Origin: Streptomyces filipinensis
GTDB taxonomy: Bacteria > Actinomycetota > Actinomycetes > Streptomycetales > Streptomycetaceae
Reading direction: 5' to 3'
Assembly: GCF_014649495.1 (NCBI RefSeq)
Contig: NZ_BMTD01000003.1
Coordinates: 62,001-126,000 of the forward strand
DNA length: 64,000 bases
Numbering within the stretch: position 1 is the first letter of the stretch; each line of letters starts with the position of its first letter. Both the position numbers and the translations under genes were made by a program. Below, piece by piece: positions 39,044 to 48,559 of the stretch. Under the pieces are notes generated by a model. The model was not told the origin of the DNA, did not search any database, and was given only the letters and a program-made list of their open reading frames with translations.

Positions 39044-41509
39044 TCATCTTCCTCCGGTGGTGATGCCCTGTTCGAACCACACGGTCTTGCGGTGCCCGGT
39101 GGCGCTGGCGCCCCACTCCCGGGCCAGCCGGCTGACCACGCGCAGGCCGCGGCCCGACTCGTCACCGGGGCCGGCGCTCAGCATCGCCGGCAGGCCCGGC
39201 TCGTCGTCGGTGACCTCGAACAGCAGCGCGTCGGTGCGGACCACGCGCAGTCCGACGGGCTCGCTCTGGGCATGCCGGACGGCATTGGTGACGACCTCAC
39301 TGACCAGCAGTTCGGCGGTCTCCACGGCCTGCGGCAGCCCCCATCCGAGGAGCCGTTCTCGGACCTCGCGGCGAGCCCGGGCGACCTCGCGGGGGTCGGC
39401 GTCGAGCCGCCACTCGGCGACGTGGTCGTCGGGGATGCCGTTCAGACGGGCCATGAGCAGGGCGACGTCGTCCTTGCGGCCGCCGCGCGTGTTCAGGGCG
39501 CGGATGATGGTGTCGCAGGCGTCGTCCATGGAGGCCGCGGGGTGTGCGGCGGACTCGCAGAGCGCGGCGAGGCCCTCGCCGATGTCGCAGCCGCGCACCT
39601 CGACCAGGCCGTCGGTGCACAGCACCAGCCGGTCGCCGGGCCGGACCCTGACCCGGGTGGCCTCGAACGGGACGCCGCCGACGCCGATGGGGGCGCCGGT
39701 GGGCAGCTCGAGGAGTTCGCTGCTGCCGTCCTCGGCGCGGACCAGGACGGGCGGGATGTGTCCGGCGTTGGCGAGGAGCAGCTCGCCGCGGATCGGGTCG
39801 TAGACGGCGTACAGGCAGGTGGCGAGGTAGTTGTCGCCGAGCCTGCGGGCCAGGTCGTCGAGGTTGCGCAGGAGCTGGGCGGGCGGTGTCTCCATGGTGG
39901 CCATGGTCTGCACCGCCGTGCGCAACTGACCCATCATCGCGGCCGAGTTGAGGCCGTGCCCCATCACGTCGCCGACGACGAGGGCGGTACGCGAGCCGGG
40001 CAGTTTGATGGTGTCGAACCAGTCGCCGCCGATCCGGCCGAGCCGGGTGCCGGGCAGATAGCGGGTGGCGATGTCGCAGCCGGCCATCCGGGGGCTGACC
40101 TGCGGGAGCATGCTGTCCTGCAGGGTGTCGGCGACGTTCTCCTGGTACGTGTACATGCGGGCGTTGTCGAGCACGAGGCCCGCGCGGGCGGCGAGTTCGG
40201 CGCCGGTGGTGCGGTCGATGTCGTCGAAGGCCGGGCGGTCCGGGCGGCGCATCAGCACCATGAAGCCGAGGACGACGTTACGGGCCTTGAGCGGGACGAT
40301 CAGCAGCGAACGGCCGGTGATGAGCGGCCTGAGGTCACGCTTCTCGAACTCGCCGGAGATGCGGTCGCCCAGCTCCTCGGTCACCCTCGGGATGAGGACC
40401 GGTTCGCCCGTGACCATGCACTTGTAGAACGGGGTGTGTTCGGGAAAGGCGAAGGACTCGCCCACCGGCACGGTGTCGTCCCAGCGGCCGGGTTCGTCGT
40501 TGTGCTCGACCCACACCCGGAACATCACCGTGTGGGCGTCCGGCGGGCCGTCCGGGAAGCCCTCGCCCGCGAGGACGGCCGCGCGCAGATGGGTGCCGGC
40601 GAAGTCCGCGAACCGGGGCACGGCCGCGCTGGTGACCTCGCGGATGGTCGCACCGAGGTCGAGGGAGGAGCCGATGTCGGAGCTGACCTCGTTGAGGAAC
40701 TCCAGCCGCTCGCGCACGGCGGCGTACTCCAGCTCCTGTTCGGCGCCTTCCGGGATCACGGCCGCCACCGGTCGCCGCTGCTGCTGCCGCGGTACCGCGG
40801 CCTCGGCGCGCGGGCGTCCGGGGCGGCGGGGCACACCCCAGTAGGGGGTGACCGGCACCCGGTCGAACTGGCTGAACTCCAGCACCGGATAGCCCAGTTC
40901 GAGCACCTGGGAGACGATGCGGCCGCTCGCTCCGGGGCCCATGTTGGGCAGGATCTCGGGCAGCCGCCGTTCCAGTTCCTCGGAGGCGGGCAGTTCGGTG
41001 TGGCGGGCGAAGCCGGGCGCGATGCGTTCGGCGGTCTCGTCGTCGTAGCCGCGCTCGTCGCGCAGCCGGGCGGCGTCGGCGGCGAGCACGAGCAGCCGGG
41101 ACGGACCGGGGCCGACCAGCGGGTAGGCCCACCACAGGACGTCCAGCCGCTCGCCGTCCGGTTCCTGCGCGTGCGGGAAGAGGCGGGCACGGCCGGCGGT
41201 GGCGTAGGCGGTGTGCCCGCCCAGCGAGGCCTCCAGGTCGGGGCCGAGCGCGCCGTACTCCTCGTAGGCGTCCGGCATCACCTCGTCGCGCAGGTCCTCG
41301 GGGAGGGCGCCGGAGACGGGCAGGAGGTCGGCCGCGGCACTCCCGACGGCATCCTCCCTGCCCACGCCGAACAGGCGCCGTGCGCCGCTGCTCCAGTGGG
41401 AAACCAGGCCGTCGCGGTCGACGACGACCACGGCCAGCGGAATCCGGCCCGCCGCCGCGCCGCCGGCGCCGCTCCCGGGAGGTGTGTCCCGATCGCTGCC
41501 ACGGTCCAT
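39044..41509 (-). CDS. SpoIIE-type PP2C phosphatase with PAS, GAF and anti-sigma-factor kinase-like domains
   Basis: An 821-residue regulator. In order: a PAS-like sensor (about residues 20-70, VVVDRDGLVSHWSSGARRLF), a linker region, a GAF domain (about 275-440, NEVSSDIGSSLDLGATIREV ... SLLIVPLKARNVVLGFMVLM), a SpoIIE/RsbU PP2C phosphatase (about 465-680, GGDWFDTIKLPGSRTALVVG; DVMGHGLNSAAMMGQL; LCTDGLVEVRG; DDVALLMARL) and a C-terminal HATPase_c domain (about 690-815, LLVSEVVTNAVRHA). Such proteins dephosphorylate anti-sigma antagonists and phosphorylate partners, tuning stress sigma factors. No cognate antagonist is adjacent. ATG 41509 was chosen; its ribosome binding site is weak. Confidence 0.88.
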   Translation of the reverse strand: MDRGSDRDTPPGSGAGGAAAGRIPLAVVVVDRDGLVSHWSSGARRLFGVGREDAVGSAAADLLPVSGALPEDLRDEVMPDAYEEYGALGPDLEASLGGHTAYATAGRARLFPHAQEPDGERLDVLWWAYPLVGPGPSRLLVLAADAARLRDERGYDDETAERIAPGFARHTELPASEELERRLPEILPNMGPGASGRIVSQVLELGYPVLEFSQFDRVPVTPYWGVPRRPGRPRAEAAVPRQQQRRPVAAVIPEGAEQELEYAAVRERLEFLNEVSSDIGSSLDLGATIREVTSAAVPRFADFAGTHLRAAVLAGEGFPDGPPDAHTVMFRVWVEHNDEPGRWDDTVPVGESFAFPEHTPFYKCMVTGEPVLIPRVTEELGDRISGEFEKRDLRPLITGRSLLIVPLKARNVVLGFMVLMRRPDRPAFDDIDRTTGAELAARAGLVLDNARMYTYQENVADTLQDSMLPQVSPRMAGCDIATRYLPGTRLGRIGGDWFDTIKLPGSRTALVVGDVMGHGLNSAAMMGQLRTAVQTMATMETPPAQLLRNLDDLARRLGDNYLATCLYAVYDPIRGELLLANAGHIPPVLVRAEDGSSELLELPTGAPIGVGGVPFEATRVRVRPGDRLVLCTDGLVEVRGCDIGEGLAALCESAAHPAASMDDACDTIIRALNTRGGRKDDVALLMARLNGIPDDHVAEWRLDADPREVARARREVRERLLGWGLPQAVETAELLVSEVVTNAVRHAQSEPVGLRVVRTDALLFEVTDDEPGLPAMLSAGPGDESGRGLRVVSRLAREWGASATGHRKTVWFEQGITTGGR

Positions 41510-41673
41510 GGCCCAGGCCCTCTCTCCCCACGGCTGTACGCAAATGATCTGTTGCCGCCCGTCACCACGGTACGGCGACGGCCGGTCGCGATGTGTGGCA
41601 ATCCTGGAATTGGTTTCACCGGATCGCACCGGCGCGCAGCTCAGCGCCCTGCGAGCGCCCGCCCCTCGCCTCG

Positions 41674-44103
41674 TCAGTCCTCGTGGCCCAACTGGAGGTC
41701 CCGTTCGGTACGACCCCCGCCCGCGACCTGGAGCACGGTGGCGACCGGCGGGTAACCGGCGGCGATGACGGTGTACTCGCCGGACGAGAGGTCGACGAAC
41801 CGGTACGTTCCGTCCGCTTTGGTAGTGAGGGTGTCGACGACGTTCCCGGCGGCGTCGAGGAGCGTGACGCGCGCGTCCTCCACGGGCCGGCCGCCGCTCG
41901 CCCGGACGGTTCCCTTCAGCATGGCGCCGCCCGCGAGTTCGACGTCCTGCCGGGTCTCCCGGGAGGCCTGCACGGTGACCGGGAGGGCGGCCGGGCGGAA
42001 GGCGGGGGCGCCGGCGGCCAGGGTGTACTCGCCGGCGACCAGCTCGGTGATGACATAGCCGCCCTCACGGCCGCTGCGGGTGGCGGCGACGACCTCGCCG
42101 TGCACGTTGGTGAGGGTGACGGTGGCGTCGCGCACGGGGGTGCCGTCGGCGGTGACCACACTGCCGGCGAGACGCCCGGCACCGCCGAGGACGACGTCGA
42201 GCTCGACCGGCCGTTCGCCGACGGTGACGGAGACGGCCTGCGGCTGGTGGCCGCCGGCGGCGGCGATGAGCACGTACGACCCCGGGCCGGGCGTGCTGAG
42301 CGCGTACCGCCCGTCCTCACCGCTCGCGCCCCGGCCGATCTGCGCTCCGGCGTCGTCGATGAGGGTGAGCGCCGCCCGGGGCACCACGGTGCCGTCGGAG
42401 TGCTGCACGGTACCGCAGACGGGGATTCCGCCGGCGTACGACGAGCGGGGCGCGACGGGCTCCCCGGCCGAGGGCTCGGGGCGGGCCTGCGGGATCGGGG
42501 CGTTGAGGGTCCCGGGCTCCGTTTCGGCGGTGTGGTGGGACACCAGTGGTTTCTCCTTGAGGAAGAAGGCGATGAGCACACCGAGGACGAGCACCGGGAC
42601 GAGGTAGAGGAAGATCCGGGGCATCGCGTCGGCGTAGGCGCGGGCGTAGGCGTCGCGCAGGGCCGGGGGCAGCGCGTGGACGAGCTGTGGGGTGAGGGAG
42701 TCGGGGTCGGGCAGCCGGGCGCCGGGGCGCGGCGGCAGCTCCCTGCGCAGGGCGTCGCCGAGGCGGTCCGCGAAGAGGGTGCCGAAGACCGCGGCGCCGA
42801 CGCTGCCGCCGATCTGCCGGAAGTAGTTGTTGGCGCTGGTGGCGGTGCCGAGGTCGGCGGGCCGTACGGAGTTCTGCACGGCGAGGACGAGCACGGGCAT
42901 CACCAGGCCGAGGCCGGCGCCGAGGACCGCCATCCAGATGCTGTAGTGCGGCCGGGGGGTGTCCACTTCGAGGCGGGAGAGCAGCCACATGCCGACGGCC
43001 GAGACGGCGCCGCCGAGCACGGGGTAGATCTTGTAGCGGCCGGTGTGGCTGATGAGCTGGCCGCCGACGACGGAGGCGCCGACGATCCCGGCCATCATGG
43101 GCAGCATCAGCAGCCCGGACCCGGTGGCGCTGGCCCCGTCGACCATCTGCAGGAAGGTCGGCAGATAGCTGGCGGCGCCGAACAGGGCGACACCGGTCAC
43201 GAGACCCACCAGGCCGCTGACGTTGAAGACGGAGTCGCGGAACAGACGCAGCGGGATGAGCGGTTCGACGGCGAAGCGTTCGGCGACGAGGAAGAGCACG
43301 ACGGCGGCGAACGCGCCGGCGCCGAGGCCGGTGATCCGCCGGGAGTCCCAGGCGTACTCGGTGCCGCCCCAGCTCGACAGCAGCACCAGGCAGGTGGAGG
43401 CGGCGGCGAGCAGCAGGGCGCCGAGTACGTCGAAGCCACCGCGGCGGCCGTGGCGGAGCGGCTTCGGCAGTTTCAGGACGAGGGTGACGACGGCGAGGGT
43501 GACCAGGCCGAGGGGGACGTTGACGTAGAAGCACCAGCGCCAGGAGAGGTGGTCGGTGAAGTAGCCGCCGAGCAGCGGCCCGGCGACGGAGGCGAGACCG
43601 AAGGCGGCGCCGATCAGGCCCATGTAACGGCCGCGCCGCCGGGGCGGCACGATGTCGGCGATGATCGCCTGCACGCCGGTCATGAGGCCGCCCGCGCCGA
43701 CGCCCTGGAGCGCGCGGAAGGCGATCAGCTGGTCCATCGACCGGGACCGGCCGGCGAGCGCGGAGCCGGCGACGAAGACGGCGATGGCGAACTGGAAGAC
43801 GCCCTTGCGGCCGACGAGGTCGCCGAGCTTGCCGTAGAGCGGCAGGCCGATGGTGGAGGTGAGCAGATAGGCGGTGATCGCCCAGGACATCCGGTCCAGG
43901 CCGTGCAGTTCGCCGACGACTTTCGGCAGCGCGGTCGCGACGATCATCTGGTCGAGGGCCGCGAGCAGCAGGGCCAGCATCAGCCCGAAGAACACGAGCC
44001 GCACGCGGCGCGGGCCGAGTCCGGCGGTCTCGGCCGGTGGGGCCGCGGGTGCGCCGCCAGGCGCCGTGAGCGGCTCGTCCCGCATCAGAGTCGTCCCGCC
44101 CAC
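41674..44103 (-). CDS. DHA2-type MFS exporter fused to three carboxypeptidase-regulatory-like domains
   Basis: An 809-residue protein. Residues about 25-545 are a 14-helix DHA2/EmrB-type drug exporter: the motif A loop [14 protein letters not shown], motif C-like [20 protein letters not shown], and [20 protein letters not shown]. After the last helix come three beta-sandwich repeats of about 80 residues (CarboxypepD_reg/SpaA-like): [60 protein letters not shown]. These folds are usually extracellular, yet the predicted topology puts the C-terminus in the cytoplasm. GTG 44103 is preferred (GGGGAG 6 bp ahead) over ATG 44085. Confidence 0.82.
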   Translation of the reverse strand: MGGTTLMRDEPLTAPGGAPAAPPAETAGLGPRRVRLVFFGLMLALLLAALDQMIVATALPKVVGELHGLDRMSWAITAYLLTSTIGLPLYGKLGDLVGRKGVFQFAIAVFVAGSALAGRSRSMDQLIAFRALQGVGAGGLMTGVQAIIADIVPPRRRGRYMGLIGAAFGLASVAGPLLGGYFTDHLSWRWCFYVNVPLGLVTLAVVTLVLKLPKPLRHGRRGGFDVLGALLLAAASTCLVLLSSWGGTEYAWDSRRITGLGAGAFAAVVLFLVAERFAVEPLIPLRLFRDSVFNVSGLVGLVTGVALFGAASYLPTFLQMVDGASATGSGLLMLPMMAGIVGASVVGGQLISHTGRYKIYPVLGGAVSAVGMWLLSRLEVDTPRPHYSIWMAVLGAGLGLVMPVLVLAVQNSVRPADLGTATSANNYFRQIGGSVGAAVFGTLFADRLGDALRRELPPRPGARLPDPDSLTPQLVHALPPALRDAYARAYADAMPRIFLYLVPVLVLGVLIAFFLKEKPLVSHHTAETEPGTLNAPIPQARPEPSAGEPVAPRSSYAGGIPVCGTVQHSDGTVVPRAALTLIDDAGAQIGRGASGEDGRYALSTPGPGSYVLIAAAGGHQPQAVSVTVGERPVELDVVLGGAGRLAGSVVTADGTPVRDATVTLTNVHGEVVAATRSGREGGYVITELVAGEYTLAAGAPAFRPAALPVTVQASRETRQDVELAGGAMLKGTVRASGGRPVEDARVTLLDAAGNVVDTLTTKADGTYRFVDLSSGEYTVIAAGYPPVATVLQVAGGGRTERDLQLGHED

Positions 44104-44213
44104 GTACCGCTCCCCTCGTCGCACCTGCTCACATTTCCCGCCTAAGGCGACAACTGCGAACAACTTCGGTGAGTTACGGCATGGTTCGGGACGACCGGGA
44201 GGTCCACTCGAAC

Positions 44214-44252
44214 CGGTGAAGGGGGCGCCCGGGGATCAATCCCCCTTCACCG
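44214..44252. terminator. 12-bp stem hairpin between the SRPBCC and MFS genes
   Basis: CGGTGAAGGGGG (44214-44225) pairs perfectly with CCCCCTTCACCG (44241-44252), 15-nt loop. It lies 16 bp after the SRPBCC stop on the minus strand. The likely role is termination of the SRPBCC transcript before the MFS gene. Confidence 0.6.
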
Positions 44253-44267
44253 TCCAGAGGTTCGGGT

Positions 44268-44711
44268 CTACTTCTCGACCTCGGCGGCCAGCCTGGCGAG
44301 CAGGGCGTCGTAGATCCGGCCGAGGCCCTTGGGGGCGAAGGTCTTCTCGAAGAAGCCGCCGATGCCGCCGGCACCCTTCCAGGTGGTGGTGACGACGACC
44401 CGGGACCTCCCCTCACCGGCGGGGGTGACGCGCCAGGTGGTGACCATGGAGGAGTTGCGGTCCCGCTCGACCAGCTCACCGTCGGTGGGCTCGCTGACCT
44501 CCAGCAGGCAGTCGCGCACCCGCTTGCTGGTGGCCTGGAGCTTCCAGTGGACGAGCGTGCCCTCGCCGTCGCCGCCCTCGCGGACCTCGTACTCGCTGAA
44601 GTGCTCGGGCAGCAGCTTCTGCCGCGTGTCGCGGTAGTCGGCGAGGGCGTCGAACACCTTCTCCGCGTCCGCCGCGACGACCCGCTCCGTAGTGGCCTCG
44701 ACCTGCGCCAT
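44268..44711 (-). CDS. SRPBCC family (START-like) protein
   Basis: A 147-residue single-domain SRPBCC protein: EATTERVVAADAEKVFDALA, then TLVHWKLQATSKRVRDCLLE, MVTTWRVTPAGEGRSRVVVT and a C-terminal helix GLGRIYDALLARLAAEVEK. The helix-grip fold forms a hydrophobic pocket used for lipid or polyketide binding; the ligand here is unknown. GGAGG lies 6 bp before ATG 44711. A 6-6-6 inverted repeat (GGTTGG/CCAACC, 44740-44757) lies in its leader. It diverges from the radical SAM gene. Confidence 0.82.
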   Translation of the reverse strand: MAQVEATTERVVAADAEKVFDALADYRDTRQKLLPEHFSEYEVREGGDGEGTLVHWKLQATSKRVRDCLLEVSEPTDGELVERDRNSSMVTTWRVTPAGEGRSRVVVTTTWKGAGGIGGFFEKTFAPKGLGRIYDALLARLAAEVEK

Positions 44712-44837
44712 TGCGTTCCTCCAGGACCTGGTTTCTCGGGGTTGGGGAAAGCCAACCACCCCGGTGCCCGGCCACCCAAATCGGGGGGGTGCCGTCACGG
44801 GTCCGCCCGGTCGTCGGCCCAGGTCGCACGATCATGG

Positions 44838-44849
44838 GAACACATGTTC
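44838..44849. promoter_or_regulatory. SOS box core GAAC-ACAT-GTTC (probable LexA site)
   Basis: A perfect GAAC-N4-GTTC palindrome, the core of the actinobacterial LexA site, directly followed by a -10-like TATTCT (44850-44855), so bound LexA would block the promoter. The start codon of the Rv2578c-type radical SAM gene is 33 bp downstream. Confidence 0.65.
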
Positions 44850-44881
44850 TATTCTGTGCCCAGTGCTACCGAGGAGGCGTC

Positions 44882-45937
44882 ATGCGCTGGGAGAACCTCA
44901 CCGTCGAGTCCGGGGCGTCCCGGGAGGGCGCCGAGCACGGCCGGGCGGCCGATGCGGCGCTGTTCGGCGCGGAAGCCGTGGTCAGCCGCACCTTCGACAC
45001 GCCCGAATTCCGCGGGATCACCTTCCACGAGGTCCGGGCGCGCTCGGTGCTGAACCGGGTGCCGGGCGCCTCGCGCATGCCGTTCGAGTGGACCGTGAAC
45101 CCCTACCGCGGCTGCACACACGCGTGCGTGTACTGCTTCGCGAGGAAGACGCACGGCTATCTGGACCTCGACACCGGCATCGGCTTCGACACCCAGATCG
45201 TCGTCAAGGTGAACGCGCCCGAGGTGCTGCGCCGCCAGCTGGCCTCCCGCCGCTGGCAGGGCGATCACGTGGCGATGGGCACGAACGTCGACTGCTACCA
45301 GCGCGCGGAGGGCCGGTACCGGCTGATGCCCGGGATCATCGACGCTCTGACCGAGCACGCCAACCCGTTCTCGATCCTCACCAAGGGCACCCTGATCCTG
45401 CGCGACCTGGACCTGCTGGTCCGGGCGGCCGAGGTGACGGACGTGGGCATCTCGGTCTCGGTCGGCTTCCTCGATCCCGAGCTGTGGCGCACGGTGGAGC
45501 CGGGCACGCCCGCGCCCGAGCGCCGGCTCGACGTCGTGCGCACGCTGGGCGAGCACGGGATCGGCTGCGGGGTGCTGATGGCGCCGGTGATCCCGTTCCT
45601 CGGTGACCATCCGGCCCAACTGCGCGCCACGGTGCGGGAGATAGCGGCGGCCGGGGCCACCTCGGTGACCCCGCTCACGCTGCATCTGCGCCCCGGCGCG
45701 CGGGAGTGGTTCATGGCCTGGCTCACCCGGCACCATCCACACCTGGTGCGGCGCTACGAACGGCTGTACGCGCAGGGCGCCTACGCGCCCAAGTGGTACC
45801 AGCGCCGGATCACCCGTCAGGTGCACGAGCTGGCGCAGGAGTACGGCATCGGGCCCACACACGGCGGGCCGGCCCGCCGGATCCGCCCGGCAGAGCCCGC
45901 CGAGGTGTCCGAGCCGACCCAGCTCACGCTCCTGTGA
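44882..45937 (+). CDS. Rv2578c family radical SAM protein
   Basis: A 351-residue radical SAM enzyme. The iron-sulfur motif is in YRGCTHACVYCFARKTHGYL (three cysteines, CxxxCxxC, about residues 79-86), and the barrel continues through MGTNVDCYQRAEGRYRLMPG, SILTKGTLILRDLDLLVRAA and SVGFLDPELWRTVEPGTPAP. It resembles the spore-photoproduct-lyase/Rv2578c group, whose reaction is not established but whose M. tuberculosis member is, as I recall, LexA-regulated. ATG 44882 has GAGGAGG 4 bp ahead, and a perfect SOS core precedes it. Confidence 0.88.
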   Translation: MRWENLTVESGASREGAEHGRAADAALFGAEAVVSRTFDTPEFRGITFHEVRARSVLNRVPGASRMPFEWTVNPYRGCTHACVYCFARKTHGYLDLDTGIGFDTQIVVKVNAPEVLRRQLASRRWQGDHVAMGTNVDCYQRAEGRYRLMPGIIDALTEHANPFSILTKGTLILRDLDLLVRAAEVTDVGISVSVGFLDPELWRTVEPGTPAPERRLDVVRTLGEHGIGCGVLMAPVIPFLGDHPAQLRATVREIAAAGATSVTPLTLHLRPGAREWFMAWLTRHHPHLVRRYERLYAQGAYAPKWYQRRITRQVHELAQEYGIGPTHGGPARRIRPAEPAEVSEPTQLTLL

Positions 45938-46003
45938 GCGCGTCGACCGCCCTCGGTGGGAGCGTTCGAGGGCTTCGCGCAACCCAAACGGGTCAACTAT
46001 GCC

Positions 46004-46028
46004 TATAAAGCGTTCTTCAGAGCTCTGA
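46004..46028 (+). promoter_or_regulatory. TATAAA element and palindrome TCAGAGCTCTGA upstream of the secreted peptidase
   Basis: TATAAA (46004-46009) is an unusual AT-rich hexamer for this genome and may be a -10. The perfect 12-bp palindrome TCAGAGCTCTGA (46017-46028) lies at the predicted transcript start, 67 bp before the gene. No clear -35 was found. Confidence 0.35.
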
Positions 46029-46095
46029 TTCCGGGACGATCCGGCGAGAGACACGACCGTCGTGGTCCGCCGAAACCTCCGTCCCGGGAGGACGC

Positions 46096-47658
46096 ATGAG
46101 AACACGCGCAGCCGTGCTGTGCGCAGCCGCCGCCGTGCTGGCGGGCTCGGTCCCGGGCCTGCCCGCGCAGGCGGCCCCGGCCGCCCCCGCCGCGCGGCTC
46201 GCCTGGAAGAAGTGCGGCACCGACGACTATCCGACGCTCCAGTGCACCTCCCTGAAGGTGCCGCTGGACCACGCGAACCCGTCCGGCCGGCAGATCACGC
46301 TCGCCCTCTCGCGTGTCCCGCACACCGCGCCGGCCTCCCAGGGCCCCCTGCTGGTGAACCCCGGCGGGCCCGGCGGCAGCGGCCTGGACCTCGCCGGATT
46401 CGTCGCCTCGGCACTGCCGCGGAGCGTGTCGGCGCAGTACGACGTCATCGGCTTCGACCCGCGCGGGGTCGGCGCGAGCAGCCCGGCCCTGGACTGCTCG
46501 CCCGGCCACTTCAAGACGGTGCGCCCGGACACCGTGCCCGCCACAGCCGCGCTGGAGCGGACGAACCTCGCGCGCGCGCAGTCCTTCGCCGCCGCCTGCG
46601 ACCGCAAGTACGCCGACGTGCTGCCGTACGTCGACACGGTCAGCGCGGCGCGCGACATGGACCTGGTCCGCGCCGCACTCGGCGCGCCGGAGATCAGCTA
46701 CTTCGGGTACTCCTACGGCACCTACCTGGGCGCGGTGTACGCGAAGCTGTACCCGGAGCGGGTCCGCCGCCTGGTGCTCGACTCGATCGTCGACCCGACC
46801 GGCGTCTGGTACGAGGACAACCTCGGCCAGGACTACGCCTTCGACGACCGCCACCGCGCGCTGATGGCCTGGATCGCCCGGTACGACGCGACGTACCACC
46901 TCGGCAAGGACCCGCAGAAGGTCGAGGCCCGGTGGTACGCGATGCGCACGGCCCTGGCGAAGAAGCCGGCCGACGGCACGGTGGGCGCCTCGGAGCTGGA
47001 GGACACCTTCATCCCCGGCGGCTACTACAACGGCTACTGGCCCTACCTCGCCGAGGCGTTCGCGGCGTACGTGCACGACGGGAAGACCGGGCCGCTGGTG
47101 GAGGCGTACGAGAACCTGGGTGCCGTGGACGGCCCGGGCGACAACGGCTACAGCGTCTACTCGGCGGTGCAGTGCCGGGACACCTCCTGGCCCGCCGACT
47201 GGCAGCAGTGGCACTCCGACGCCTGGGCGGTGTACGCCAAGGCGCCCTTCATGGCGTGGAACAACGTCTGGTACAACGCGCCGTGCGCGTTCTGGCCGAC
47301 GGCCAAGCGGAAGCCGGTGGACGTCGCCAACGCCAAGCTGCCGCCGGCGCTGCTCTTCCAGGCGACCGACGACGCGGCCACGCCGTACCCCGGCGGTGTC
47401 ACGGTCCACCGGCTGCTCGCCGGCTCCAGCCTGGTGGTCGAGGAGGGCGGCGGCAACCACGGCATCACCCTCGCCGGCAACGCCTGCCTGGACGGGTACC
47501 TGGCCGCGTATCTGACGGACGGCAGGGTCCCGCGGGGTCCGGGGGTGGCCGACGCGGTCTGCGCGAAGTCCCCCGACCCGAAGCCGGTGGCCCCGGCGAA
47601 GGCGGTGTCGACCGCGTCCCCGGGCGCGACCCTGCACGCTTTGCTGGGCTTCCGCTAG
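46096..47658 (+). CDS. Secreted tripeptidyl aminopeptidase (SlpD/Tap-like alpha/beta hydrolase)
   Basis: A 520-residue exported serine peptidase of family S33. Signal peptide residues 1-26 (RTRAAVLCAAAAVLAGSVPG, cleavage near AQAA). The catalytic domain has LLVNPGGPGGSGLDLAGF (oxyanion), the nucleophile in YFGYSYGTYLGAVYA, and a C-terminal TAP-like region with LLFQATDDAATPYPGG (Asp) and GGGNHGITLAGNAC (His). It removes tripeptides from protein N-termini outside the cell, as in Streptomyces Tap/SlpD/SlpE. GGGAGG precedes the ATG. Confidence 0.88.
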   Translation: MRTRAAVLCAAAAVLAGSVPGLPAQAAPAAPAARLAWKKCGTDDYPTLQCTSLKVPLDHANPSGRQITLALSRVPHTAPASQGPLLVNPGGPGGSGLDLAGFVASALPRSVSAQYDVIGFDPRGVGASSPALDCSPGHFKTVRPDTVPATAALERTNLARAQSFAAACDRKYADVLPYVDTVSAARDMDLVRAALGAPEISYFGYSYGTYLGAVYAKLYPERVRRLVLDSIVDPTGVWYEDNLGQDYAFDDRHRALMAWIARYDATYHLGKDPQKVEARWYAMRTALAKKPADGTVGASELEDTFIPGGYYNGYWPYLAEAFAAYVHDGKTGPLVEAYENLGAVDGPGDNGYSVYSAVQCRDTSWPADWQQWHSDAWAVYAKAPFMAWNNVWYNAPCAFWPTAKRKPVDVANAKLPPALLFQATDDAATPYPGGVTVHRLLAGSSLVVEEGGGNHGITLAGNACLDGYLAAYLTDGRVPRGPGVADAVCAKSPDPKPVAPAKAVSTASPGATLHALLGFR

Positions 47659-47686
47659 ATCTGTTCTCCGGCCCCGCCGGTCGCCG

Positions 47687-47707
47687 GCCCCGGGCCGCGG
47701 CCGGGGC
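47687..47707. terminator. Convergent hairpin after the secreted peptidase
   Basis: GCCCCGG (47687-47693) pairs with CCGGGGC (47701-47707), loop GCCGCGG. It sits between the converging peptidase and TetR genes. Two imperfect 17-bp direct repeats (GGCACGGTCACAGGCGT type) follow. Confidence 0.5.
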
Positions 47708-47743
47708 ACGGTCACAGGCGTGGCACGGTCACGGGCGTGGGCG

Positions 47744-48460
47744 TCAGTCGGTGTCGAGGCCGTCGATCAGGCGGTTGAGGAACCGGGTGAAGGTGGCTTC
47801 GGGGGCGAGGGGGCGTCCGGGGGCGGAGAGGGCTTCGGCGAGTTCCGGGTGGCGGCCGTCGGCGGCGACCGCGGCGAGGTAGCGGGCCTCGGCCGCGGCC
47901 CGGTCCGGGGAACGTGAGACCGCGGCCTGTGCGGTCTCGTGGGCGACGTGTCCGGCCACGAAGGCGGTGAGCTGGGCGAAGACCTCCAGTTTCGCCGCGC
48001 CGTCCAGTCCGGTGGGCCGCAGGACGGCGAGCGCGTGTTCCAGGAAGGCCAGCGTGCGCGGGCCCGGAACGCGCCGGGTGGACAAGGCGGCGGGCAGCCA
48101 GGGGTGGCGCAGCATGTGGGCGCGCTGCAGGTGGGCGACGGCCTTCAGATCGGCACGCCAGTCTCCGCTGGGCGGATGCGTGACCGTCAGCTCGCCGCTG
48201 ACGTGGTCGATCATCAGCTCCAGCAGGGTCTCCTTGTCCGGGGCGTAGCTGTAGAGCGACATGACTCCGGCTCCGACCTCGGCGGCCACCCGCCGCATGG
48301 TGACCGCGTCGAGCCCCTCGGCGTCGGCCAGGGTGACCGCGGCCGCGACGATGGCTTCCCGGCTGAAGGAGGGCCTGCGCCCCCTGCGGTGCTCGGCGGG
48401 GCGCAGCCAGAGCTGTTCGGGGTCGACGCCCACGGCGCCGGCCCCCCTGTCCTGGGGCAC
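47744..48460 (-). CDS. TetR family regulator with TetR-class C-terminal domain
   Basis: A 238-residue repressor. The DNA-binding domain (about residues 30-80) reads REAIVAAAVTLADAEGLDAV, TMRRVAAEVGAGVMSLYSYA and PDKETLLELMIDHV. The C-terminal ligand domain (about 95-215) resembles the TetR_C class that binds drugs or small hydrophobic molecules. GTG 48460 is preferred because AAGGAG stands about 9 bp before it; an ATG at 48535 would lie inside the operator. It is divergent from the CocE-type hydrolase, which it very likely controls together with itself. Confidence 0.82.
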   Translation of the reverse strand: MPQDRGAGAVGVDPEQLWLRPAEHRRGRRPSFSREAIVAAAVTLADAEGLDAVTMRRVAAEVGAGVMSLYSYAPDKETLLELMIDHVSGELTVTHPPSGDWRADLKAVAHLQRAHMLRHPWLPAALSTRRVPGPRTLAFLEHALAVLRPTGLDGAAKLEVFAQLTAFVAGHVAHETAQAAVSRSPDRAAAEARYLAAVAADGRHPELAEALSAPGRPLAPEATFTRFLNRLIDGLDTD

Positions 48461-48518
48461 GGTCTCGCGCTCCTTCCCCTGCTCGGCGTGGTGGCTCTTG
48501 CGGAGGTCATCCAAGCAT

Positions 48519-48550
48519 CCTCTATTCTCGTACATCGTACGGAATAGAGG
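48519..48550. promoter_or_regulatory. Shared TetR operator between divergent genes
   Basis: CCTCTATTC (48519-48527) and GAATAGAGG (48542-48550) are a perfect 9-bp inverted repeat; inside it CGTAC and GTACG form a second palindrome offset by half a base. TATTCT on the plus strand and TATTCC on the minus strand, both -10-like, lie inside the repeat, so repressor binding would silence both directions. Confidence 0.65.
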
Positions 48551-48559
48551 AGGGGAACG

